NCBI GenBank assembly: GCA_002315945.1 | Contig: DCIJ01000055.1 | Coordinates: 1-64,000, forward strand | Direction: 5' to 3' | DNA from: Lachnospiraceae bacterium UBA1729 | Lineage (GTDB): Bacteria; Bacillota; Clostridia; Lachnospirales; Lachnospiraceae | DNA length: 64,000 bases | Shown: piece after piece, positions 27,792 to 36,127 of the stretch | How the letters are laid out: the number at the start of each line of letters is the position of its first letter | How positions within the stretch are numbered: the stretch's first letter is position 1 | Position numbers and translations under genes: made by a program | Notes under the pieces: generated by a model | Database searches by the model: none | Told to the model about the DNA's origin: nothing | Seen by the model: only the letters and a program-made list of their open reading frames with translations

Positions 27792-29582
27792 CTAATTCTC
27801 ATCTTCATACCGGGCATGAAGGGTTTCTGTCTGTCCCTGGAAGGGCTTGTCAAAGTCAAATTCCTTGCCGGTATCATCTACCCATCCGGCAAAGACCTTT
27901 CCCTGAAGCTTAGGCTCCCTGGGAACTCTCACGGGAAGTCCCTCCACTCCATAGGTTTCATGGACAAATATCTCCCCGTCACCCGGATCCAGGTTAATTA
28001 CATAATCCTTCCTGCCATCTATCCAGACTGCATCAAAGAACTCTGCTCTTGCTGTCACAAAGGTCTTAATCCAGTCCAGCTCAGCAGTCCAGTTGCCGTC
28101 AAAATCAGGCTCCTCTTCATACTTAAAGTTTTCAAAAGGATCCCATCTGTAGTAGTCCATGCAGGCAGATGCCTCAAGTTTATTTTTTAAGCTGTCAACT
28201 CTGCTGTCAGCGATATCAAGGAATGCACCACGGCATTTCTGATACTCTGCCTCTACTGCCTCCTTAAACTCCGGCACCTCCATCAGATATTTCCAAAAGG
28301 CTCCATTTTGTCCCGGATCCTTAATGGCAGCATAATAGCCCCAGGGCTCCTGGAAATTAATAGGTCTGTTTCCTTCTATCAAAGGATTGCCTAACGTCTT
28401 GTCATAGTCCCACACAGGTCCGGCAAATACAGTCTGGTTTTGCCCCCTGTCCTTATAAAAGTACTGACTGGTATACATGGCATCCAGATTCTGGGAAAGC
28501 TCTTCTACCAGATATTTTTTTGCAAAGCTTGTAATGTCAATATTTGCCTGGGCGATATTCCCTTCCAGCACAGCCTTTTCTCGTAAGCTTATATCATTTT
28601 TTATTTCATCTAATCGTACAGCTGACAGGTTACCCGGTTCCTTCACCTCATAGATTGTACCCTTCTCAGTCTTAAAATACTGTCCCCCCTCATCAGCTCG
28701 GCTCTCATAATCAAGGCTCACCAGATATCCCGTATCTGCGGCTTTGGGATCACAATCAATATCTACCCTGTTATTATCAACCTCCACCTTTTCAGACAGC
28801 TGGTAAGAGCCTCTGTATTCATCATTAATATACAGATCAACAAACCGGTTGGCCGGTGAGTAGTCTAAACCAATATCCCTGGCAAAATCATACACCAGTG
28901 CGTTTCTAACCAGTGATCTGTCCTGACGATTGGCAAGCAGGATATAATTTTTTAACAGGCTACCCTTATCTCCCATCAGATTCTGTCTGTCCTCCAGAGT
29001 AATCTGATAGGGCTTTTTATCCTCTAAAAATGTGGCATTGCCTCTGGACTTAATCTTCTTAAGATTTCCCTTGCCAATTACACTGCCATCTGCATCATAA
29101 AAAGCAAAGATGCCTGGTTCCTCATTTCCCTTGGCTTCTTCAATGTGGGCCAGGCTTCCTGACTCGGTATCGATAAACATGGCACCAACATTGGCTGAGA
29201 CCATAATTTTTACATCTATATCCAGCGTTCCAGCTGACAGATGAAACTCGCTGTCACTGTCATTTAAGTAGGGCAAAATATCCATACCAGACAGGGTCCA
29301 GTGGGTGTTGCCATCTGTTTCGATAAGCTTTACTCCGTCAATCCTGAGCACTGCCCCTTTAATATCACCCCTGGTCATGGCCGGCAAAAACATGTAGCCC
29401 TTGCCGTCATAATAATTTTGCCACAGGCAGATTGTTTCCTTAGCACTGTCAGTTTCCACCACAACCTTTACGTCTGTGGGCTTAACCTGGGTCGTCTTTT
29501 GTTTCAGGTATACAAGACCAGCCAGCCCCGCTCCAAGGAGAACGCATATTAAGATAAGGAAAAAAATATTTCTTCTCTTCAT
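27792..29582 (-). CDS. CotH-family kinase with C-terminal InlB-type repeat
   Basis: A 596-residue exported protein. One N-terminal helix (about 5-25) anchors it; an Ig-like segment follows (about 35-130). The CotH domain (about 150-500) has IKSRGNATFLEDKKPYQI, DRSLVRNALVYDFAR, YRGSYQLSEKVEVDNNRVDID and the metal-binding GPVWDYDKTLGNP. The last 70 residues match a Listeria-Bacteroides (InlB B) repeat ending in FAGWVDDTGKEFDF, a wall-associated beta-grasp unit. CotH proteins are secreted kinases that phosphorylate spore-coat and other exported proteins. Here the gene sits among glycosyltransferases, so a surface-protein or glycan target is inferred, not shown. Confidence 0.87.
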   Translation of the reverse strand: MKRRNIFFLILICVLLGAGLAGLVYLKQKTTQVKPTDVKVVVETDSAKETICLWQNYYDGKGYMFLPAMTRGDIKGAVLRIDGVKLIETDGNTHWTLSGMDILPYLNDSDSEFHLSAGTLDIDVKIMVSANVGAMFIDTESGSLAHIEEAKGNEEPGIFAFYDADGSVIGKGNLKKIKSRGNATFLEDKKPYQITLEDRQNLMGDKGSLLKNYILLANRQDRSLVRNALVYDFARDIGLDYSPANRFVDLYINDEYRGSYQLSEKVEVDNNRVDIDCDPKAADTGYLVSLDYESRADEGGQYFKTEKGTIYEVKEPGNLSAVRLDEIKNDISLREKAVLEGNIAQANIDITSFAKKYLVEELSQNLDAMYTSQYFYKDRGQNQTVFAGPVWDYDKTLGNPLIEGNRPINFQEPWGYYAAIKDPGQNGAFWKYLMEVPEFKEAVEAEYQKCRGAFLDIADSRVDSLKNKLEASACMDYYRWDPFENFKYEEEPDFDGNWTAELDWIKTFVTARAEFFDAVWIDGRKDYVINLDPGDGEIFVHETYGVEGLPVRVPREPKLQGKVFAGWVDDTGKEFDFDKPFQGQTETLHARYEDEN

Positions 29583-29598
29583 ATTTCAACAAACCAGT

Positions 29599-30732
29599 TT
29601 ACTGTTTTTTTAACAACCCAAAATAGAAGCTGGTAAGCTTTTTAGCTTCATTATTAACATCATATCCGGCCTGCAGGACCCTGGCCGCATACTCTTTTCT
29701 CTCCGGCCTCATAGCCGCCAGCTCAAGACACCTTTGAGCCCACAGGGCAGGAGTCTCACCCAGAGACACCTTGTCCACCAGGTCGGTAAGAATCGCTTCG
29801 TCCGTAATCACATCGGATACGCAGGCCTTTAGTCCGCTGGCCTGACACTCTATCAAAGTTACTGGCAGCCCTTCAAACAAACTTGGCATGAGAAACACAT
29901 CCGCTCCCCACATCAGCCTTGGAATATCACTTCTGCTGCCCAGATAACAGGCATTTCCTTCCAGCGACTTGTCCTTAATCCAGTTTTCAAGCTCTATATC
30001 CTCAGGCCCCAGTCCGCATAGATACAGCCTGGCCTTTGAATTAATTCTTACCACTTCCTCAAAAATTTTCTTCAGAAATGGGAGATTTTTCTGGGGTTCA
30101 AGCCGTCCGATAAATAAAATTACCGGTTCATCCCCCTCCACTCCCAGCTGGTGACGAATAAGGCTTCTCTCCTCTTCATTATACTGAAAGCGTTTTGTAT
30201 CAACTACATTTCTTATGAGACTGAAGTTGCTTCTCTTTATTACATTTTTTCCAAAGAGCCACTGGGCACTTGGGATGCTGCATCCAATATACCAGTCTGC
30301 ACAATATCTCAGTGGCAGCTGAAGTGCGCTCTTTACCAAAGCCTCAATGCCAGCACCCGATGAGGTATTATGACTGTGGGCAATGGCTACCCTGCCAGCC
30401 CGTTTTGCCTCCTTCAGATATATGGAGGCTGTACTTCTCATATGTCCATGGACTATTCTGTATTCAGGATGATCCTTGAAAAATTGTCTCCACTGCCCTT
30501 TGTATGCCAGGGGTCCCATATCCTGAATACGTCCCAGCTTGTGAACCCTTCCGCCAAGGGCTCTGATTTCATCACAGTATTCGCATTCATCCTCAGTGTG
30601 GATAACAAAATCAAAAACAAGCTTTTCCCTGTCAATGTTTCTGAACAGATTCATCACCAGTGTCTCGGCACCTCCTCTGTCCATTCTGCCCATGACCTGG
30701 AGAATTCTTTCAGCACTACCTTCTTGTTGCAT
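29599..30732 (-). CDS. GT4 family glycosyltransferase (EpsF/CapM-like)
   Basis: A 377-residue GT-B enzyme with the N-terminal motif ILQVMGRMDRGGAETLVMNL, typical of Eps/Cap GT4 transferases, then VHGHMRSTA, FIGRLEPQKNLPFL and MPSLFEGLPVTLIECQASGL. The start at 30732 is chosen because GGAGGAGG lies 2-5 bases before it; this gives a 17-base overlap with the SGNH gene. It probably adds a sugar to the lipid-linked repeat unit in the cytosol. Confidence 0.9.
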   Translation of the reverse strand: MQQEGSAERILQVMGRMDRGGAETLVMNLFRNIDREKLVFDFVIHTEDECEYCDEIRALGGRVHKLGRIQDMGPLAYKGQWRQFFKDHPEYRIVHGHMRSTASIYLKEAKRAGRVAIAHSHNTSSGAGIEALVKSALQLPLRYCADWYIGCSIPSAQWLFGKNVIKRSNFSLIRNVVDTKRFQYNEEERSLIRHQLGVEGDEPVILFIGRLEPQKNLPFLKKIFEEVVRINSKARLYLCGLGPEDIELENWIKDKSLEGNACYLGSRSDIPRLMWGADVFLMPSLFEGLPVTLIECQASGLKACVSDVITDEAILTDLVDKVSLGETPALWAQRCLELAAMRPERKEYAARVLQAGYDVNNEAKKLTSFYFGLLKKQ

Positions 30733-32110
30733 AGCCTCCTCCATAGGTGTCAAAGCCTGCCGCATCCAAAAACTTATTCTGAATGCCGTCATATACTACA
30801 AATATTATTCCATCATCTACCAGATCCATTACTTCCCTGTTGGCACTGATGGTGTATCCATTTAAACAGATTGTGTCAGGATAGTTTTCCCAGATGTATT
30901 CATGGCCAGGTCGTATGGGTTCATCACCAGTTATCACACTGCCATCCTTCAAAACAAAGCTTCCGCCGCTTTCCATGTCCATGCCTGAAAAACTGTTTAC
31001 GAATTCAGCATTTTCTCCCTGCTCACCGGTTATCTGCACTGCCACTACAAGTCCAGGCATACTAATAGCCTCCAGGTATTCTGGCAGAGCTTCTATTTCT
31101 TTAATATGTTCCCCTGCGTAATCCCTGTTTCTCCTGTTACAGTTTTCTTCCCAGATGCTTCCGCTTCCATCTGTACGGTGATCTGCCAGTCCATAATTTT
31201 CCTTAAGGAACTGGGCCAGATATACAGAGGTCTTTTTACTTCCGGTTCTGTTCAGATGACTGTTATCCCTAAAGTCACAGGCTGTGTCTATCTGCAGCTC
31301 CTCCATTTTGGAGTACAGCTCCAAGAAAGGAATATCTCTTTCTTTAGCTATTTTTTCAAAGGCTCTTGTGTCAGCTTCTGTCCAGCCTACACTTGTAGAC
31401 TTTAAAAACATAAAAGCCGCCCCATTTTTTTCACACAGAGACTTCATTTCTTCTATCAATTTAATATTTTTTTCAGGAATTACACTTTCTCCATCAGCCT
31501 TATAACTGGAAAAATCGATTGGCGATTCTGAAATAAGGTTTGGAGTATAGGCTCCCATGGCATATCTTTCAAAGGATTCCGGTTCCCCGGTAAAGTCATC
31601 CCTCTCAATTTCCTTCCATCTGTCCTTGTACTGCAGTATCGGGAAAATATACTTGGGGATTTCCTCGGGACAGTCTGAAAACATATCTCTTAGGGAATCT
31701 ATTTTTTCCCTGCTCAGAGGGATGTCATTGATTGCATAGCTAAGTGAATCCTGTGCCAGCTCCTTGGTAGCTATTGTAGTCTCGAAAACCACCACCCTGG
31801 GCTTCTGGGTTTTGAAGGCTTCCTTAAGGCACAACAAAGACAGCTCCACCGGCTGAACGGAGCTGCACATATCAAAGGCTGTTATCCCACTGTTCTCATA
31901 CATGGTCAGAGGATCTGCTGTACAAAAAGCGATGCTGGATCCCAAAAACAGCACATCTATGCTGTTATCAGGCATCTCATAGAATCCCTTAATATTGTCT
32001 GTTCCTCTGTGTCCGGTCTTTACAATCAATACAGACTGAATGGCCAGAACCAGCATAAGTGCTGCCAGAACAAAGGCTATTATTTTCACCAGTTTTTTAA
32101 TCATTCTCAT
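30716..32110 (-). CDS. Membrane-anchored SGNH hydrolase-like O-acyltransferase partner
   Basis: A protein of about 464 residues with one N-terminal helix and an extracellular SGNH-fold domain. Block I is VLFLGSSIAF with the nucleophilic Ser, and the C-terminal block V is DNSHLN, giving the Asp-x-x-His pair. This is the AlgJ/AlgX/DltD-like arrangement found beside MBOAT acyltransferases, and the MBOAT gene lies directly upstream. A second soluble domain (about 330-464) is unrecognised. The start is uncertain: TTG at 32119 overlaps the MBOAT stop, ATGs lie at 32110 and 32104, and none has a clear ribosome site. It likely transfers acetyl groups to exported polysaccharide. Confidence 0.78.
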   Translation of the reverse strand: MRMIKKLVKIIAFVLAALMLVLAIQSVLIVKTGHRGTDNIKGFYEMPDNSIDVLFLGSSIAFCTADPLTMYENSGITAFDMCSSVQPVELSLLCLKEAFKTQKPRVVVFETTIATKELAQDSLSYAINDIPLSREKIDSLRDMFSDCPEEIPKYIFPILQYKDRWKEIERDDFTGEPESFERYAMGAYTPNLISESPIDFSSYKADGESVIPEKNIKLIEEMKSLCEKNGAAFMFLKSTSVGWTEADTRAFEKIAKERDIPFLELYSKMEELQIDTACDFRDNSHLNRTGSKKTSVYLAQFLKENYGLADHRTDGSGSIWEENCNRRNRDYAGEHIKEIEALPEYLEAISMPGLVVAVQITGEQGENAEFVNSFSGMDMESGGSFVLKDGSVITGDEPIRPGHEYIWENYPDTICLNGYTISANREVMDLVDDGIIFVVYDGIQNKFLDAAGFDTYGGGYATRR

Positions 32111-32115
32111 ATTTT

Positions 32116-33597
32116 TCAAAAAGCAAAGTAGACGAAGTTACCTGCCATAAGGCTTCTGCCATAAGCTCCAAACACTACTATTCCAACAAACAGTCCCAGC
32201 AAAACCATCCACCTAAACCAGATACACTGCTTTGCAAGCAGTTCAGGCAGTCTCTCCCCGGTATGGTACTTAATTTTCTCAAGCCAGATATAGATAACAG
32301 AAAGCACAAACAGCACAAAGGCCGTCTTGGCATCTACGCCAAACTCAAAGAGACTTCCATCAAACAATGCCCAGGGATTGTGCCTGGTGCACATTCTGTA
32401 GAGATACATTCCGGTATCTTTGATGCTGGGCAGGAAAAATAACAGCATAACCAGCGCATACAGTGTATAGGTTCTAAAATGCTGAAAGCCCAGGTAGGAT
32501 GCACTCTCTTTTTTTGTATTAAGCTTTGCATTTATACCGTTCCAGAAGGGCCCCCACAATTCGCCCACAACCTGATACATACCATTTACCAGTCCCCACA
32601 GAATGAACTTGAAGCTGGCTTCGTGCCACAGACCGCTCACTGCGAAGGTAATCAGGATATTAATATATTTTCTGACCTTGCCCTTTCTGTTTCCACCTAA
32701 AGGAATATACACATAGTCCCTAAGCCAGTGGGACAGAGACATGTGCCATCTGGTCCAGAATTCCTTCATTGTGGTTGCAAAGAAGGGGGCTTCAAAATTC
32801 TCTCTCAGGTCAAAGCCCATAATACGTGCCATTCCAATAGCCATATCACTGCCTGCACTAAAATCAAAAATCAGCTGTAAAATGCTTAGTTCCATGGCAA
32901 TAAACAATTCAACGCTTCCTAAGGATGCATAGTCAGCATAGACTTTGGTTACAAAGGGCGACAGATTATCAGCCAGAACCATCTTCTGAAAATATCCCCA
33001 CAAAAGCAGTGTAGCCCCCTGGGTTACACGGGTCCAGTTCCACAGATTCTTGTGTTCAATAACCTTAACCTGCTTCAGGAAATCACTTTTTTCAATTGGT
33101 CCAATTATTAATTTGGGGAAAAATGAGATATAAGCTGCGTAATTAAGCAGATTTTTTTCAGCAGATACCCTGCCCTGATATACATCAATAATGTATCCCA
33201 CAACCTGCATGCTGTAATAGGATATTCCCAAAGGAATCAGCGGATTGAAGGGACATTTTAAGCTGGTACCAAAGAAAAAGTTGAGAATCCCTGCTGGAAT
33301 GTCGAATATAAAGCCAATGTATTTTGTCACCAGCAAAAAGCTCATTGACATAAGGATAGCGCCCCAGAGAAATAGCTTTTTCCTCTTAGCGTCCTTAATT
33401 TTGTCCATAAAAAGAGCCAGTCCGTAGCTTAATAAAATGACTGCTACCAGAACTGCCATGTATTTTACCGAAGCAATAGCAACAAAGCATAAGGATGCCA
33501 CTGTAATCCACAGCTTTCTAAGCTTCGCAGGAATAATAAAAAACAGCCCCACCACAATGGGGAAAAATATCATAAATCCGTAGGAATTAAACTGCAT
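32116..33597 (-). CDS. MBOAT family O-acyltransferase (AlgI-like)
   Basis: A 493-residue polytopic enzyme. The core motifs are NPLIPLGISYYSMQVVGYIIDVYQG, TRWHMSLSHWLRDYVYIPLGGN and the catalytic histidine in FAVSGLWHEASFKFILWG. These are diagnostic of the AlgI/DltB/PatA branch of membrane-bound O-acyltransferases, which pass an acyl group across the membrane to an extracellular SGNH partner. That partner is encoded next. It is the first gene of the long minus-strand operon that runs to the GT2 gene. Confidence 0.93.
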   Translation of the reverse strand: MQFNSYGFMIFFPIVVGLFFIIPAKLRKLWITVASLCFVAIASVKYMAVLVAVILLSYGLALFMDKIKDAKRKKLFLWGAILMSMSFLLVTKYIGFIFDIPAGILNFFFGTSLKCPFNPLIPLGISYYSMQVVGYIIDVYQGRVSAEKNLLNYAAYISFFPKLIIGPIEKSDFLKQVKVIEHKNLWNWTRVTQGATLLLWGYFQKMVLADNLSPFVTKVYADYASLGSVELFIAMELSILQLIFDFSAGSDMAIGMARIMGFDLRENFEAPFFATTMKEFWTRWHMSLSHWLRDYVYIPLGGNRKGKVRKYINILITFAVSGLWHEASFKFILWGLVNGMYQVVGELWGPFWNGINAKLNTKKESASYLGFQHFRTYTLYALVMLLFFLPSIKDTGMYLYRMCTRHNPWALFDGSLFEFGVDAKTAFVLFVLSVIYIWLEKIKYHTGERLPELLAKQCIWFRWMVLLGLFVGIVVFGAYGRSLMAGNFVYFAF

Positions 33598-33627
33598 AAA
33601 TCAATTTTTCGCCTTATCTATTAACAA

Positions 33628-33656
33628 TTGACAAAAAGCCGAATAAATCATAACAT
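33628..33656 (+). promoter_or_regulatory. Sigma-A promoter for the plus-strand GT4/aminotransferase pair
   Basis: TTGACA (33628-33633), 17 bases, TAACAT (33651-33656). A start near 33663 would leave a 45-base leader before the ATG at 33709. It lies in the 111-base divergent gap upstream of both operons. Confidence 0.7.
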
Positions 33657-33708
33657 ATTGTAGTTTAATTAGCAATTTATCCAAAAGCCCGAAAGGACTG
33701 ATTAACTT

Positions 33709-34893
33709 ATGAAAATATGTTTTGTTCTTCCACATTTTTACCCATATGTTGGTGGTGGAGAGCGTATATTTTACGATATGGTAAAAGGATTTCTGCCAAG
33801 AGGACATGAAATCCGTATTCTGGCCGAAGCTATCGACGAGGAATACACCGGACATAAGACTGTCGAAGGTATGGACGTCTACTATTACCCCTGGAAAGAG
33901 TTGTTTGGACATCCAATCATTCCCCCCAGGGATATTGAGGAGCATATTAAGTGGGCAGACGTAGTGCATGCGTCAATATTTACCCCTGCCCTTCCAGCTT
34001 CCTATCTGGCAAGAAAGTACAGAAAGCCTTCCATGTTAACCATACATGAAGTAAGAGGCGAAAAATGGTTCTGGGTGGAAAGCCCCATCAGAGCCCTTGG
34101 CTTCTGGTTCTTTGAACAGCTGGTATGCAGGTCTCCCTTCGATCTCTACCACGGAGTAAGTCTTAATACCAACAAGGATTTTCTCCAGTACTGTTCTTCC
34201 TTCAGAAGAAAGGATCTGGCTGACAGAACAGTATGCGTATACAACTCAGTTACAGAAATGGATACCTCCATAGCTGAAACCAGTACCCTTACTCTTAAGA
34301 GCTATTTTAATCTGTCCGGCAACGAGAGGGTATTCCTATACTATGGCCGCCCTGGTCAGACCAAGGGTATATATGTATATCAGAATGCCATTCTGGAGCT
34401 TAAGCGCAGAGGGGTAAAGCTTGATAATATCCGGTTTTGTTTTATAATGGGTGCAGAACCCAAAAAACTTCGAAAGAAGTTCATTGATTCGATTAAAAAA
34501 GCTGGTCTTTCCGACAAGGTTCTGGTAAATCCGGCTTTAAAGAGGAACGACCTGTGCCGCTGCATTCTTGATGCAGATTATGTGGTTGTTCCATCTGTTA
34601 CAGAAGGGTTCGGTCTGTCAGCACTGGAGGCCTGTCAGATGAACAAAAGAATAATCTCCAGCACTGGTGGTGCCTTAAGGGAAGTAGTATATGGCGACTG
34701 TCTCTTCTTCGAGAACAGGGATTCCATGGATTTGGCAGACAAGCTGCAGTCAGTAATTGAGAAGGGGGCCGATGCCTTTGATCATCTCCCTCCCAAAACC
34801 TTCCCCTACAAGGATATGTTGGATGGCATAGAGGCCATGTACAACAGACTCCTTGAAAAGGATTCAGCCAGTCATAGTAGAAAGGAGCAGTAA
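33709..34893 (+). CDS. GT4 family glycosyltransferase
   Basis: A 394-residue GT-B enzyme. N-terminal FVLPHFYPYVGGGERIFYDM is the glycine-rich acceptor loop; the C-terminal domain has FLYYGRPGQTKGIYVYQ and VPSVTEGFGLSALEACQMNKR. Likely extends the lipid-linked oligosaccharide in the cytosol. It is one of only two genes of the central cluster on the plus strand, followed 1 base after its stop codon by the DegT aminotransferase. This spacing suggests that its donor may be an amino-sugar made by that enzyme, though the donor cannot be read from sequence. Confidence 0.88.
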   Translation: MKICFVLPHFYPYVGGGERIFYDMVKGFLPRGHEIRILAEAIDEEYTGHKTVEGMDVYYYPWKELFGHPIIPPRDIEEHIKWADVVHASIFTPALPASYLARKYRKPSMLTIHEVRGEKWFWVESPIRALGFWFFEQLVCRSPFDLYHGVSLNTNKDFLQYCSSFRRKDLADRTVCVYNSVTEMDTSIAETSTLTLKSYFNLSGNERVFLYYGRPGQTKGIYVYQNAILELKRRGVKLDNIRFCFIMGAEPKKLRKKFIDSIKKAGLSDKVLVNPALKRNDLCRCILDADYVVVPSVTEGFGLSALEACQMNKRIISSTGGALREVVYGDCLFFENRDSMDLADKLQSVIEKGADAFDHLPPKTFPYKDMLDGIEAMYNRLLEKDSASHSRKEQ

Positions 34894-34894
34894 C

Positions 34895-36046
34895 ATGTCA
34901 GAAAAACAGCATGATATTCAGTTGTTCTGTGCAACTTATAATGTAGATGAGTGTCTGGAAGAAATTCGTGAGTGTCTCGAATGCGGCTGGACCGGAATGG
35001 GATTTAAAACAGTTGCTTTTGAGAACAAATGGAAAGAATATACAGGATTAAATAATGCATACTACCTGAACTCAGCAACAGCAGGCCTTAATATGGCTCT
35101 GGATATTCTGAAGGCTGAAGAAGGATGGGAAGATGGTGATGAGGTAATTACCACTCCTCTTACATTTGTATCTACCAACCACTGCATTCCTCTGGCAGGC
35201 TTATCTGCAGTATTTGCAGACATTGATGATACCAACTGTCTGGATCCCAAATCAGTAGCTGAACGAATCACCGACAAAACAAAAGCTATAATTTATGTTG
35301 GTATGGGTGGTAATGCAGGTCATTATGAAGATATTGTAAAGATTTGCGAAGATAATAACATAAAGCTAATTCTGGACGCATCTCACATGGCAGGAACCCG
35401 TATTAATGGTGTGATTCCCGGCAAAGAGGCTGATGTTGTAATCTACTCATATCAGGCAGTTAAGAATCTTCCAACTGCAGATTCCGGTATGCTTTGCTTT
35501 AAAAAGGATGAGTATGATGCCATTGCCCGCAAAAAAGGCTGGCTTGGAATCAGCAAGGACACCTATGCAAGAACTGTTAATGCTGGTAACTACAAATGGA
35601 AATATGATGTTGAATATGTAGGCCAGAAGTACCATGGCAATTCAATCATGGCTTCCATCGCTCTCGTTCAGCTCAAATACCTTGACAGAGACAATGCCTA
35701 CAGAAAGCAGATGTGCAGCTGGTATCGTGAACATTTTAACAAGTACCCTGAGCTGATTAAGCTTATTACAATTCCTGAGAACTGTGACAGCTCATGTCAT
35801 CTCTTCCAGATACTTGTAGAGAATCGTGATGAGATGATGCTTGCATTAAATGCAGCCGGCATTTTCCCCGGTGTTCACTACACTGAAAATACCATGTATC
35901 GTATGTATTCCTATGCTCATGGCTCATGTCCAAGAGCTGAATACGTATCAGACCATGTAATTTCACTTCCTCTTCACTTAAGACTTACCAAAGAGGATAT
36001 TGATTATGTAGCTGAACAGGTTATCAAGATTGCATTAAAGAAATAA
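34895..36046 (+). CDS. DegT/DnrJ/EryC1/StrS family sugar aminotransferase
   Basis: A PLP enzyme of 383 residues that transaminates a keto-sugar nucleotide. Visible motifs are LNSATAGLNMALDIL, EVITTPLTFVST, ILDASHMAGT and the lysine in YSYQAVKNLPTADSGM, which is the Schiff-base position of this family. The C-terminal half has GVHYTENTMYRM and SLPLHLRLTKEDIDYV. The start at 34895 has AAAGGAG 7 bases upstream, overlapping the GT4 stop; the reading from 34853 lies inside the GT4 gene. Probably makes an amino-deoxy sugar for the polysaccharide. Confidence 0.9.
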   Translation: MSEKQHDIQLFCATYNVDECLEEIRECLECGWTGMGFKTVAFENKWKEYTGLNNAYYLNSATAGLNMALDILKAEEGWEDGDEVITTPLTFVSTNHCIPLAGLSAVFADIDDTNCLDPKSVAERITDKTKAIIYVGMGGNAGHYEDIVKICEDNNIKLILDASHMAGTRINGVIPGKEADVVIYSYQAVKNLPTADSGMLCFKKDEYDAIARKKGWLGISKDTYARTVNAGNYKWKYDVEYVGQKYHGNSIMASIALVQLKYLDRDNAYRKQMCSWYREHFNKYPELIKLITIPENCDSSCHLFQILVENRDEMMLALNAAGIFPGVHYTENTMYRMYSYAHGSCPRAEYVSDHVISLPLHLRLTKEDIDYVAEQVIKIALKK

Positions 36047-36080
36047 TAAATTAGAGATATTAAATTAGAGATATAAAATC

Positions 36081-36110
36081 AAAAAGGACTTCCACCAGGA
36101 AGTCCTTTTT
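36081..36110. terminator. Bidirectional terminator between convergent transcripts
   Basis: A 13-bp stem AAAAAGGACTTCC/GGAAGTCCTTTTT with a 4-base loop. The plus strand is followed by a T run, and the minus strand also ends in T, serving the aminotransferase transcript and the membrane-protein transcript from the right. Confidence 0.92.
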
Positions 36111-36127
36111 TTCTACTACAAGCTATA

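Noticed and set aside
33601..33969. A 122-residue reading frame on the minus strand
   Set aside because: It is the antisense of the GT4 gene and of the divergent promoter region, has no family resemblance and no ribosome site.
34853..34894. Longer start of the aminotransferase gene
   Set aside because: It lies inside the GT4 gene, and the ribosome site AAAGGAG precedes the Met at 34895.
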